A stretch of DNA of 56,043 nucleotides, from positions 1 through 56,043 of the forward strand of contig DATAWX010000245.1 of NCBI GenBank assembly GCA_036266995.1. The letters are read 5' to 3'. A program made the position numbers and the translations under genes. Shown one piece after another: positions 26,048 through 34,632 of the stretch (its first letter is position 1; every line of letters begins with the position of its first letter). The notes beneath the pieces were generated by a model, which was not told the DNA's origin, searched no databases, and saw only the letters and a program-made list of their open reading frames with translations. Origin of the DNA: GCA-003244245 sp036266995. GTDB lineage: Bacteria > Actinomycetota > Actinomycetes > Mycobacteriales > Pseudonocardiaceae.

Positions 26048-26076
26048 GGGGGGTGGCCAGGCTACGGCCGCCCCTC
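26048..26076 (+). terminator. G/C hairpin after peptide gene 4
   Basis: GGGGGGTGGCC pairs with GGCCGCCCCTC, with two G:T pairs, around the loop AGGCTAC, 46 bases after the stop. It is weaker than the others but occupies the same position. Confidence 0.5.
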
Positions 26077-26308
26077 CCGCACCGGACTACGCAGTGGCCC
26101 GGCGAAACTAGGTAGCGACGAGCCGTGCCTGTGACGTTAAGCGTCGGTAGGGTGGGTGGCATTAAGTAATGTTACTCGCGACGTGTTTCGGGGCGGCGGT
26201 CTTTGATTCGAGCAGGTTTCGATTCGACCAAGTTTCGATTCGGCGGAGGGATTCGATTCGGCGGAGTGGGACTTCGAGTCGGGGGAGGACGTCATCGATA
26301 CTGAGCGC
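26077..26308 (+). other. intergenic region with degenerate TTCGATTCG repeats
   Basis: Between peptide 4 and the M50 gene. Bases 26202-26271 hold four or five degenerate repeats built on TTCGATTCG(GCGGAG). The frame of the M50 gene stays open through them back to the TGA at 26204, but has no ATG, GTG, CTG or TTG before 26309. It may be a control region or an unrecognised N-terminal extension. Confidence 0.5.
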
Positions 26309-27652
26309 GTGGGGGTTGACTTCGGGTCGGCTGTGGGCACCGTGCCGCGGTTGGCTGACGGGGTCGAGCTGATCGGGGAGTACCAGGGATCGGGGTTTCA
26401 AGAGCCTCGCTACATAGTGCGCCGGGCCGACGGGCAGGTCATCCAGTTGCCCAGATTGCTGTACCTGCTCGCGTCCAGCATGGACGGTCAGCGTGACCAG
26501 GAGCAGGTCGCGGGTGTGCTCAGTGCCGAGTTCGGCAAGGTGGTGCAGGCGGACCAGGTGGCGTTTCTGGTGGACAACCGGTTACGCCCGGCGGGGATCG
26601 TGGCGGCTGCCCCGGGGGCCGCAGGCCAGGAGACCGGACCGGCCGGCGCGGCCCCGAAGATGGCGGTGAAGTCGGATCCGTTGTTGGCGTTGAAGTTCCG
26701 GGTCGGGGTTGTCCCGGAGCGGACGGTGTGGCGCATCGCCGGGGTCTTCGGTCCGATGTTCTGGCCGCCGGTGATCCTCGCCATGCTGGCCAGCTTCATC
26801 GGCCTGGACGTGCTGATCATCGCCCAAGGAGGTCTGGGGCTGATCGTGCCCAGCGCGATCGCGTTGATCTACCAGCCGGCATTGACCCTGCTGGTGTTAG
26901 GTTTGATCTTGGCTGCGGCGGCGTTTCACGAGTGCGGGCATGTCACCGCCTGCCGGTATGGGGGCGCTAAACCTGGGGTGATGGGCTTTGGCCTGTACCT
27001 GGTGTGGCCCGCGCTGTACAGCACGGTCACCGACTCCTACCGGCTGGGCCGGGTGGGGAGGCTACGCACTGATCTCGGAGGTGTGTACTTCAACGCGGTG
27101 TTCATCGCCGGCATGAGCGTGGCGTACCTGTATACCGGGGCACCGTGGCTGTTGGTGACCATCGTGGCGCTGCATGTCGAGACCGCGACGCAGTTCCTTC
27201 CGATGATCCGCCTGGATGGCTACTACATCCTCAGCGACTTGATCGGGGTTCCCGATCTGTTCAGCCGGATGGGTCCGGTGTTGGCAAGCATCATCCCCGG
27301 GCGGGCGACCCATCCGCGGGTGCAGGAACTCAAGCCGTGGGTCCGCCGAATGATCACCCTGTGGGTGCTCATCGTGGTGCCCTATCTGGGGTACTGGTTG
27401 ATCGGATTTTTGATCGTGCTCCCTCGGGTGCTGCCAGTGGTGTGGCACCGGCTTGTCTTTTTGATCCACGCAGTGGGGGAAGCGGCGTCGGCCAGCCACG
27501 GGGCCGAGGTTGCGTTGGGTGTCGTGCAGATTGTTCTGCTGTTGCTACCGTGGGTGGGGTCTGCGCTGATGCTGGGAATGATGGCGCGGCGCCCGGTCCG
27601 GTGGCTACGACGGCGAGGAACGCCGGCGGCGGTCAGCGCAGGGAGGTTGTAA
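26309..27652 (+). CDS. PqqD-like/M50 membrane zinc metalloprotease
   Basis: A 447-residue protein. Residues about 30-95 resemble a PqqD-type peptide-binding domain (QLPRLLYLLASSMDGQRDQE). The rest has about eight hydrophobic spans with the intramembrane protease motif HECGH at 207-211 and the second motif LDGYYILSD at 302-310, which supplies the third zinc ligand. Such proteins occur with RiPP precursors and may bind and cleave or export them. The GTG start has a weak, distant ribosome binding site, so the start is uncertain. It overlaps directly into the lipoprotein gene. I infer that its substrates are the four upstream peptides. Confidence 0.82.
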   Translation: MGVDFGSAVGTVPRLADGVELIGEYQGSGFQEPRYIVRRADGQVIQLPRLLYLLASSMDGQRDQEQVAGVLSAEFGKVVQADQVAFLVDNRLRPAGIVAAAPGAAGQETGPAGAAPKMAVKSDPLLALKFRVGVVPERTVWRIAGVFGPMFWPPVILAMLASFIGLDVLIIAQGGLGLIVPSAIALIYQPALTLLVLGLILAAAAFHECGHVTACRYGGAKPGVMGFGLYLVWPALYSTVTDSYRLGRVGRLRTDLGGVYFNAVFIAGMSVAYLYTGAPWLLVTIVALHVETATQFLPMIRLDGYYILSDLIGVPDLFSRMGPVLASIIPGRATHPRVQELKPWVRRMITLWVLIVVPYLGYWLIGFLIVLPRVLPVVWHRLVFLIHAVGEAASASHGAEVALGVVQIVLLLLPWVGSALMLGMMARRPVRWLRRRGTPAAVSAGRL

Positions 27653-28636
27653 GTGCTGGTCTGCCCGAACGGTGGCACCGAACCTGGCCGGGGTCGTGGC
27701 ACGGGCTGGTGGACCGTGCGGCTTGGTAGGGCGGTGGCGGTGCTGGCCGCAGTGGGGTCGCTGGCGGGCTGCCTCGGCACGTCGACCGGCGGAACCCCCG
27801 GCTCCGGTGGCACCGATACCAGTAGTAGCGGCGGAAATGGTTACGGTGGCAAAGGCGGTGACGCCAATGGCACCAATGGTGTCGGCGGTAACGGGGGCAA
27901 CGGCTATGGCGGTTGGGGAGCCAACGGTTATGGTGGCAATGGTGGCAATAGTACTGATGGCCGCGATGGTGCGGACGGTGTCGATGGGATGGCCGGTTCG
28001 GGCCGGTTGACCACCCGTACGATCGATCTGTCCGGGGTCACCTCGGTGGTGGCGGAGGCCAATTTCGTGGTGCACCTGCGGATGGGTAACCCGGCACAGG
28101 CCGCGGTCACGACGGATGACAACCTGACTGATCGTGTCGAGGCCACCGTCACCGGTAACCAGTTACGCCTGGGGATCAAACCGGGCATGAGCGTCCGGAA
28201 TGCCACCTTGTCGGCTGACGTCACGGTGGGCCAGCTCGATCGGCTGGCCACCGCCGGCGCCAGCCGGGTGACGCTGGCCCCGGAACTGACCAGCCCCGCA
28301 CTGCAGCTGAGCATCGCCGGGGCCAGCACAATCACCGGACCGGTCGCAGTCGGACGGGTACTGGCCACCGTCTCAGGCGCTGGCAACCTGGCGTTGTCCG
28401 GGTCTGTCCAGGACTTACGTTTCAGTGCCGCGGGGGCAAGCCGGCTTCCGCTGGCAGATCTCACTGTCCGCTATCTTGACGCGACGCTGTCCGGGGCCAG
28501 CCATGCCACCGTGGCGGTCACCGGCACACTGGCCGTCCAAGCCGCAGGTGCGTCGGTGTTGGATTACCGGGGCAACCCGAGCGTCACCCGCTCCCAGACG
28601 TCGGGGATGTCGTCGATCGTGCGGGATTCACCGTAA
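27653..28636 (+). CDS. lipoprotein with Gly/Asn-rich linker and GIN (DUF2807-like) domain
   Basis: A 327-residue exported protein. A signal peptide ends in the lipobox SLAGC, with Cys40 as lipidation site. Residues about 45-120 are Gly/Asn-rich (GGNGYGGKGG, GGNGGNGYGGWG), similar in composition to the upstream peptides. Residues about 125-325 form a repetitive beta-solenoid-like region with recurring GASxxT/GAGNL motifs typical of the putative auto-transporter adhesin head GIN domain. The GTG at 27653 follows the M50 stop directly, with GGGAGG at 27641. I infer a surface partner of the peptide system; adhesion is a possibility from the family name, not shown. Confidence 0.8.
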   Translation: MLVCPNGGTEPGRGRGTGWWTVRLGRAVAVLAAVGSLAGCLGTSTGGTPGSGGTDTSSSGGNGYGGKGGDANGTNGVGGNGGNGYGGWGANGYGGNGGNSTDGRDGADGVDGMAGSGRLTTRTIDLSGVTSVVAEANFVVHLRMGNPAQAAVTTDDNLTDRVEATVTGNQLRLGIKPGMSVRNATLSADVTVGQLDRLATAGASRVTLAPELTSPALQLSIAGASTITGPVAVGRVLATVSGAGNLALSGSVQDLRFSAAGASRLPLADLTVRYLDATLSGASHATVAVTGTLAVQAAGASVLDYRGNPSVTRSQTSGMSSIVRDSP

Positions 28637-28972
28637 GTAGGTGACAGGTCATTGCAGGGTGATCGAGCATACATCACGTCGGACTCGAAAACACCTGAAC
28701 GCAATGTCACCGAATGAGTACACGCTGTTACCGAGCACGGATCTCGCGGTCCTACTCGCGCTAATATTCACAATTACTTGACGTGTCGCCCATAGCGACT
28801 TCGTCACCGTTAGCATATGCTGACCTCAAGGGGTAGCTGGTCAGCTATTGGCGCGACGCGGGGGGGCGTAGCCAATGTATCCGAGGGGCTGGGGGCGGTC
28901 GGTTGTTCGCACCATGCCATCAACTGTGCCCCCGACCAGCGCGAGGTACCGAGCGTGTTGGTCGGGGCAGCT
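28637..28972 (+). other. intergenic region before the LuxR-type gene
   Basis: This 336-base region is more AT-rich than its surroundings (for example CTAATATTCACAATTACTTGACG near 28760). It contains a TTGACG that could be a -35 element, but I find no well-spaced -10. The in-frame ATG at 28817 would make a 52-residue N-terminal extension unlike the family; I prefer the start at 28973. No terminator is obvious after the lipoprotein gene. Confidence 0.35.
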
Positions 28973-31606
28973 ATGAGGATCGATCCGTGGACGCTCACGG
29001 GACGTGACCTAGAGTTGCAGTTTATCGCTGAGCGTTTAACCAGTGGGGAATCACGCAGTGTGGTCATTGCCGGCCCGGCTGGGGTGGGCAAGACACGACT
29101 GGCTCGGGAAGCGCTGGCGGTTGCCAAGCGTGGTGGTCGGGTGACGCAGTGGGCGGCGGGGACCAGTGCGGCGGCCGCGATACCGCTGGGCGCGGTGGCA
29201 CATCTGCTCCCTTCAGTAGGGACGGTATCCGATCCGCTGACCTTGCTCCAGCGCGCCGGCGCCGCAATCGCGGAGCAGGGCAACGGCCACCGGTTGGTCA
29301 TCGGGATCGATGATGCGCATCTGCTGGACGAACTGTCAGTGACGTTGCTGCATCAGTTGACCTTGACCCGCACCGCGTGTGTGGTGCTGACCGTTCGAAC
29401 CGGAGAGCCTGCTCCCGACCCGGTGGTGACGCTGTGGAAGAACGGGTTGGCCGACCGGTTGGAGCTGGCGCAGCTGCCGCGAGCTGAGCTGGAGCGGCTG
29501 GTGACCAACGTTCTCGGCGGGGTGGTGGACAGCCGCACGATTGAGCGGTTGTGGCGCGCCACCCGCGGGAACGTCCTTTTCCTGCGGGAGCTGGTGGAGG
29601 GCGGCTGCGAGACCGGCGCTCTGCGGATGCGCGGGGAGGTGTGGCGCTGGGAAGGCCGGATGGAACCCACGCCCCGGCTACGCGAGATCGTCCGGGCCCA
29701 GCTGGGTGGGCTGGGCGCGGACGAGCGGACGGCGCTGGAGTTACTGGCCACCGACGAGCCGCTGGGTCTTGGGCGGGTGGCCAGCCTGATCAACCCGGAG
29801 GTAGTCGCGGTGCTGGAGCGTCGCGGCTTGGTGACGGTGGTCAACAGCGGCTGGCGGGCCGAAGTGTGGTTGGCCCACCCGATCTATGCCACGGTGGTTC
29901 GCGACCAGCTGCCGGAGGCCAACGCCTGCCGGCTGCGCCGCCGGCTGGCCAATACCCACCTGCCCTGGAAACGCCCGGACGACCTGCTGCGCGCCGGAAT
30001 GCTGCTGCTGGACAGTGACCAGCCCGGCGCACACGCCAGCCTGCTGGCCGATGCCGCGGTGCACGCCAACGCACTGCTCGATCATGACAATGCCGCTCGG
30101 ATGGCGCAGGCGGCCATCGACGGCAGCGACGGCCGGGACGGTATGCGGGCGCATCTGGCGTTGCTGGAGGCGGTGCGCTGGCAGGGCCAGCCCGATCATG
30201 CCGAGCAGGTGGCCGCGGCGGCGGCACCATTCGCCACCTCGGCGGAGGACCGATCGCACCTGGCCGTGGTGCGCGCGCTGAACCTGTTCTTCGGTCTTGG
30301 CCAGGTGGCGAAGGCCGAAGCCATGCTGCACAAGGCGGCCGCCGACGCGGCTGACAACGAGATCTGCCGGCATACCAGCGCGGTTCATGGCGTGCTGGCG
30401 TTCTTCGCGGGACGTCCGCAGCAGGCTGCGGAGTCCGGTGCCGAGATCCTGGCGTCGGAAGGGGTCAGCGCGGAGGCGACGATGTGGGCGTCGAGCGCGA
30501 CCGCCGCGGGGTTGGCTGCGCGCGGTCGCATCACCGAGGCGCTCTCCGCAGCGGAAGGGGGCTGGGCGGCGCTGTCGCGGTGCACCATCGAGCCGGAGAT
30601 GGCGCTATGCCGGCAACTCCTGGCTCATGGCGAGCTGTCGGCATTGTTGCTGGCCGGCCGCGTGCATGACGCCGTGGCTCGGGCAAGCAAGCTGCACGAG
30701 TGGTGCATGACTCAGCCGCAGTGGGCCGGGGATGCGTTGGCGGCTGCCCATGTCGGGTGGTCAGCGCTGGCCTCCGGACGTCCGCGCACCGCCATCCGGT
30801 GGTTGTCCGAAGCGGTGGCCGGCCTGGGCCAGCTTGACCCAGGCGGTTTTGGCCAGATGTGTATCGCGCTGCTTGCGCAAACCCACGCTCAGCTCGGCGA
30901 CGCCACGGCCGCGCGGCGGTTGTTGGATAGCGGCGGAGTTGGACACCAGTGCGCGGTGTTCGAGCCGGAGTGGTTGTTGGCGGAGGCTTGGCAGGCGGCC
31001 GCTGAGGACCGGATCTGCCAGGCGACCGATCGGGCACTGCGTGCGGCGTCGGTAGCGGCCGGTATGGGCGAGCGCGCCGTGGAGGCCCAAGCTCTGCACA
31101 CCGTGGTACGCCTGGGACGGACAAGCCAGGTGGTGGGCCGGTTGCGGCAGCTGGCCGGTCAGGTGGAAGGACCGCTGGTAGCTGCCTATAGTGCGCATGC
31201 GCAGGCGGCGGCCGCCAACGCCGGTGGACCGCTGGATGAGGTGGCGGCCGAGTTCGAGGCGATGGGCGCCCGGCTGCTGGCCACTGACGCAGCCGCGCAC
31301 GCTGCCGCGGCGCACCTGCGTGCCGGTGATCGGCGTCGAGCGGCCGCATCCACAGCTCGAGCCGCCAGCCTGGCCCGAGCCTGCGAGGAGATCCGCACCC
31401 CCGCCCTGGAGCAGCTCGCACCGCGACCGCTCACCAGCCGGGAGGGCGAGGTCGCCAGTCTGGTGGTGCAGGGCATGAAGAATCAGGCCATCGCGGAGCG
31501 GTTGGTGCTCTCGGTGCGAACCGTGGAGGCCCACTTGGCCAACGCCTACGCCAAACTCGGGATCAGCAGCCGCGCCGAGCTGGCCCGAGCGTTGCGAACG
31601 GACTGA
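28973..31606 (+). CDS. large LuxR-family ATPase regulator (LAL/MalT-like)
   Basis: An 877-residue transcription regulator. Walker A VVIAGPAGVGKTRLA lies near residue 30 and the Walker B-like RLVIGIDDAHLLDE near 105. A long alpha-helical, TPR-like middle follows (residues 250-790). The last 65 residues are a LuxR helix-turn-helix (LTSREGEVASLVVQGMKNQA, then RTVEAHLANAYAKLGISSR). Such proteins are ATP- and ligand-controlled activators, often within biosynthetic clusters. Placement after the peptide/protease/lipoprotein genes suggests that it controls them, but no binding site can be assigned. Confidence 0.88.
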   Translation: MRIDPWTLTGRDLELQFIAERLTSGESRSVVIAGPAGVGKTRLAREALAVAKRGGRVTQWAAGTSAAAAIPLGAVAHLLPSVGTVSDPLTLLQRAGAAIAEQGNGHRLVIGIDDAHLLDELSVTLLHQLTLTRTACVVLTVRTGEPAPDPVVTLWKNGLADRLELAQLPRAELERLVTNVLGGVVDSRTIERLWRATRGNVLFLRELVEGGCETGALRMRGEVWRWEGRMEPTPRLREIVRAQLGGLGADERTALELLATDEPLGLGRVASLINPEVVAVLERRGLVTVVNSGWRAEVWLAHPIYATVVRDQLPEANACRLRRRLANTHLPWKRPDDLLRAGMLLLDSDQPGAHASLLADAAVHANALLDHDNAARMAQAAIDGSDGRDGMRAHLALLEAVRWQGQPDHAEQVAAAAAPFATSAEDRSHLAVVRALNLFFGLGQVAKAEAMLHKAAADAADNEICRHTSAVHGVLAFFAGRPQQAAESGAEILASEGVSAEATMWASSATAAGLAARGRITEALSAAEGGWAALSRCTIEPEMALCRQLLAHGELSALLLAGRVHDAVARASKLHEWCMTQPQWAGDALAAAHVGWSALASGRPRTAIRWLSEAVAGLGQLDPGGFGQMCIALLAQTHAQLGDATAARRLLDSGGVGHQCAVFEPEWLLAEAWQAAAEDRICQATDRALRAASVAAGMGERAVEAQALHTVVRLGRTSQVVGRLRQLAGQVEGPLVAAYSAHAQAAAANAGGPLDEVAAEFEAMGARLLATDAAAHAAAAHLRAGDRRRAAASTARAASLARACEEIRTPALEQLAPRPLTSREGEVASLVVQGMKNQAIAERLVLSVRTVEAHLANAYAKLGISSRAELARALRTD

Positions 31607-31625
31607 CACCGACCGGAGGGCGATT

Positions 31626-32738
31626 GTGATCGTCTTGTTCGGCGCGACCGGGTACACCGGCCGCCGGACGGCGGAGGCGATGGTTCGGCGGGGTCTGCGG
31701 CCAGTGCTGGCCGGGCGCAATGTCGACCGGCTCACCTCGCTGGCCCGGCGACTGGAGAACCTGGGACCTGACAGGCTGGACGTGGTGAGCGCCGACGTCG
31801 ACGATATTCCCTCGGTGCGGGCGCTGATCGGCAGTGGTGACGTGCTGGTCAGCACGGTTGGGCCGTTCATCCGGCTCGGCAGCCCAGCACTGCGGGCAGC
31901 AGTCGATGTGGGGGCGGTCTACCTGGACTCGACTGGCGAGGCTCCATTCATCCGCCGGGTGTTCGAAGAGTTTGGCCCACGGGCCGAGCGGACCGGGGCC
32001 AGCCTGATCCCCGCGTTCGGCTACGACTATGTGCCCGGCAATCTCGCCGGTGCCCTCGCGCTGGGGCTGGCGGGTCGTGGGGTGCACCGGGTTGAGGTCG
32101 GGTACCTGATCGATGGCGGTGGCCGGGCGCAGCTGATCAGCCGGGGCACGTTCGCCTCGCTTGCCGAATTGGTTACTGAGCAGAGCTTCGCCTGGCGCGA
32201 GGGGATCCAGGTGGAAGCCCCCTGGTCGCGGATCCGGACATTTACCTGGAACGGCCAGGATTGCCCGGCGCTGGCCATCGGTTCCACGGAGCACTACTGC
32301 TTGCCCCGGCTCGCCGGTCCCGAGAGCTTACCCGAGGTCGACGTCTACCTCGGTCGGTTCGGAGTTCCGGCGCGCGCTGCGCGGCTATTCTCTCGAGTCA
32401 TCCCCGCGCTGCTGGCGCTGCCGGGAGCGGGCTCGTTGGTGCGCGGGATTGGGAAGCTCGCGGCGCGGTGGGTAGCCGACGAGCCCGACCCGGCAGCGTT
32501 GGCGCGGGTGACGTCGCACGTTGTCGGGACCGTCTACGACATCGCTGGCACCGCATTGGCGGAGGTACGCCTGGTCTCGGGCGATCCGTACCAGCTCACC
32601 GCGAACCTGCTTGCCTGGGGCGCCCAGCGCGCCGCCGAGCACGGCGTGAGCGCTCCCGGAGCGCTGGGCCCCGCGGACGCCTTCGGCCTTGCCGCCCTAG
32701 AAGCCGGAGCTCGCCAAGCCGGCCTACGTCGCCTTTAA
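31626..32738 (+). CDS. saccharopine dehydrogenase-like NAD(P)-binding oxidoreductase
   Basis: A 370-residue protein with an N-terminal Rossmann fold (IVLFGATGYTGRRTAEAMVR) and the family segment STVGPFIRLGSPALRAAVDVG, then YLDSTGEAPF. It resembles the trans-acting enoyl-reductase/saccharopine-dehydrogenase-like group of actinobacteria, in which substrates range from lipids to polyketides. It starts 19 bases after the LuxR-type gene with GGAGG upstream, so both may share a transcript. No specific substrate can be named. Confidence 0.82.
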   Translation: MIVLFGATGYTGRRTAEAMVRRGLRPVLAGRNVDRLTSLARRLENLGPDRLDVVSADVDDIPSVRALIGSGDVLVSTVGPFIRLGSPALRAAVDVGAVYLDSTGEAPFIRRVFEEFGPRAERTGASLIPAFGYDYVPGNLAGALALGLAGRGVHRVEVGYLIDGGGRAQLISRGTFASLAELVTEQSFAWREGIQVEAPWSRIRTFTWNGQDCPALAIGSTEHYCLPRLAGPESLPEVDVYLGRFGVPARAARLFSRVIPALLALPGAGSLVRGIGKLAARWVADEPDPAALARVTSHVVGTVYDIAGTALAEVRLVSGDPYQLTANLLAWGAQRAAEHGVSAPGALGPADAFGLAALEAGARQAGLRRL

Positions 32739-32751
32739 ACCCCGGTGTTGC

Positions 32752-32812
32752 GCCATTCGGAGCCGAGTGGCGCTCTCTGATCCTTCAGGACATCGATTCG
32801 GCTCCGAATGGC
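32752..32812. repeat. 15-bp inverted repeat after the oxidoreductase gene
   Basis: GCCATTCGGAGCCGA (32752-32766) and TCGGCTCCGAATGGC (32798-32812) are exact reverse complements around a 31-base loop that contains a smaller hairpin CTGA-TCCT-TCAG. It begins 14 bases after the stop codon, so it is a likely terminator, although a T-run is missing. Confidence 0.6.
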
Positions 32813-32839
32813 ACGGTCAGGCCTGGCTATGATGCTGCG

Positions 32840-33286
32840 GTGCGTGCCAGGGATAGCGCGGGTGCGGGTGCGGTGCTGCTGGTCCTGGTGCTGGCACTGG
32901 GGTCGATAGGTATGGGCTGGCTGATGTGGCCGTCCGCGGCCGGTGCTGTCCGTGCGGCCCAGGGCACAGTGGTGCAGTCGGTGCTCTGCGGTCCATCCGA
33001 CGCACAGGATCTGGTGCGGGTCGAGTTGTTCGACGGTCGCGAGGTGATGGGCCGGCTGGATGGCTGCGGTCACCGGCTGGGTGAGGTGCTGGCCGTTGAG
33101 GTGCCCGACCCGCTGCCCTCAGGTGAGCTGGTAGCCCGCCTTGCGGGGACCGGGCGGCCGACCGCGACGTCGAACGGGCAGCGCCTGGGCGCCGGTGGTG
33201 TCGTGGTCGCCGGGATTGCCGGTGCGCTGCTGGCGTGGCGGCTGCGCAGAGACTTCAGCGCTGACCGCCGTAGGGTGGTCCCATGA
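32840..33286 (+). CDS. small membrane protein, unknown
   Basis: A 148-residue protein with two hydrophobic segments, about 10-36 and 118-135, flanking an extracytoplasmic loop of about 80 residues with two cysteines (VVQSVLCGPSD and MGRLDGCGHRLG) that might form a disulfide. The GTG at 32840 is the first suitable start in this frame; the much longer upstream frame overlaps the oxidoreductase and is not credible. The stop overlaps the start of the M16 protease gene (ATGA), suggesting coupled translation. I do not recognise the family. Confidence 0.7.
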   Translation: MRARDSAGAGAVLLVLVLALGSIGMGWLMWPSAAGAVRAAQGTVVQSVLCGPSDAQDLVRVELFDGREVMGRLDGCGHRLGEVLAVEVPDPLPSGELVARLAGTGRPTATSNGQRLGAGGVVVAGIAGALLAWRLRRDFSADRRRVVP

Positions 33287-34632
33287 TTCGCATTCCGTCG
33301 CCCACGGTGGAGCTGCACCGCGAGACCCTGCCCAACGGGTTGCGGGTGGTGCTCAGCCCGGATCAGTCGGCTCCGGTGGTAGCCGTCGGCGTGCACTTCG
33401 ATGTCGGATTCCGCTCCGAGCCGGAGGGCCGTACAGGCTTCGCGCACCTCTTCGAGCATCTGATGTTCCAGGGCAGCGAGAGTCTGGAGAAGCTCGCCCA
33501 TTTCCGCCACGTCCAGTCCTCCGGCGGGTCCTTCAACGGTTCCACGCACCCCGATTACACCAACTATTACGAGATCGTGCCCTCTGCGGCGTTGGAGCGT
33601 GCGCTGTTCATCGAGGCTGATCGGATGCGAGCGCCCCGGATCACCGCGGAAAATCTGCGAAACCAGGTCGACGTGGTCAAAGAGGAGATCCGGCTCAATG
33701 TGCTGAACCGGCCCTATGGCGGGTTCCCATGGATCACGCTGCCGCCGGTGCTCTACGACACCTTCCCCAATGCGCACAATGGATACGGCGATTTCTCCGA
33801 GTTGGAAGCGGCCACGGTAGACGACTGCGCGGCGTTTTTTGATGACTACTACGCACCGGGCAACGCGGTGCTCACGATATGCGGGGATTTCCAGGTCGAC
33901 GCCGCCGTCGAGCTCGTGCACCGACACTTCGACGACGTTCCGGCCCGTCCGGTTCCGGTGCGACCGTCGTTCGCTGAACCGCGGCCGGACCGGGAGCGGC
34001 GGCAAGACCATCCCGATCCGCTCGCCCCACTACCCGCACTGGCTATCGGCTACCGCCTGCCCGATCCGACCGCTGGCTTCGAGGACTATCTCGCCTACGA
34101 GGTGCTCGCCTCCGTACTTTCCGACGGTGATTCCTCCCGGCTGGAGCAACGCCTGGTTCATACCGACGCGTTGGTGACCGACATCGGCGCACGCTGCGGT
34201 CTGTTCGGCGCGCCGCTGGACGCGCGTGACCCGGACACCTTCTCCATCACCGCCATCCATCCCACCACCGTGGACGTCAACCGGGTGATCGAGACAACCG
34301 ACGAGGAGATCGCCCGGCTCGCCGCGGACGGACCCGACTCAGATGAGTTGGCCCGGATCACCGCTCGGTGGGCCGCGACGCTGTTCCGGGAACACGACCG
34401 GTTGGTGTCGCGGACGATGGCCATCGGCGCGTTCGAGCTGCTGCACGGGCGCGCGGAGCTGGTCGCGGAGCTGCCGGTCATGGTGGCCTCGATGGGCGCT
34501 GAGCAGGTCGCGAGCGCCGCTGCGGCGCTACGGCCGGACTCCCGCGCGGTGTTGATCGTCCAACCCCCCAACGGCTCTACAGCGCCGATGCTCGAACCCG
34601 CAAGCGGTTCTTCGGCAGGACAGGAGGGGTGA
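33283..34632 (+). CDS. M16-family zinc metalloprotease, active subunit
   Basis: A 449-residue protein of the pitrilysin/mitochondrial-processing-peptidase family. The inverted zinc motif HLFEH lies at residues 55-59 within TGFAHLFEHLMFQG; the downstream glutamate lies in the NQVDVVKEEI segment near residue 134. Proteins of this size usually act as heterodimers with an inactive partner, here encoded immediately downstream. No signal peptide is visible, so it is probably cytoplasmic. The substrate is unknown. Confidence 0.92.
   Translation: MIRIPSPTVELHRETLPNGLRVVLSPDQSAPVVAVGVHFDVGFRSEPEGRTGFAHLFEHLMFQGSESLEKLAHFRHVQSSGGSFNGSTHPDYTNYYEIVPSAALERALFIEADRMRAPRITAENLRNQVDVVKEEIRLNVLNRPYGGFPWITLPPVLYDTFPNAHNGYGDFSELEAATVDDCAAFFDDYYAPGNAVLTICGDFQVDAAVELVHRHFDDVPARPVPVRPSFAEPRPDRERRQDHPDPLAPLPALAIGYRLPDPTAGFEDYLAYEVLASVLSDGDSSRLEQRLVHTDALVTDIGARCGLFGAPLDARDPDTFSITAIHPTTVDVNRVIETTDEEIARLAADGPDSDELARITARWAATLFREHDRLVSRTMAIGAFELLHGRAELVAELPVMVASMGAEQVASAAAALRPDSRAVLIVQPPNGSTAPMLEPASGSSAGQEG

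Noticed and set aside
23645..26076. CRISPR-like array because of regularly repeated blocks
   Set aside because: Repeats are gene-sized duplicated units containing ORFs with conserved leaders; no short direct repeats with unique spacers and no cas genes.
30761..31870. 369-residue minus-strand frame opposite the LuxR-type gene
   Set aside because: Antisense to the LuxR HTH and the next gene's Rossmann motif.
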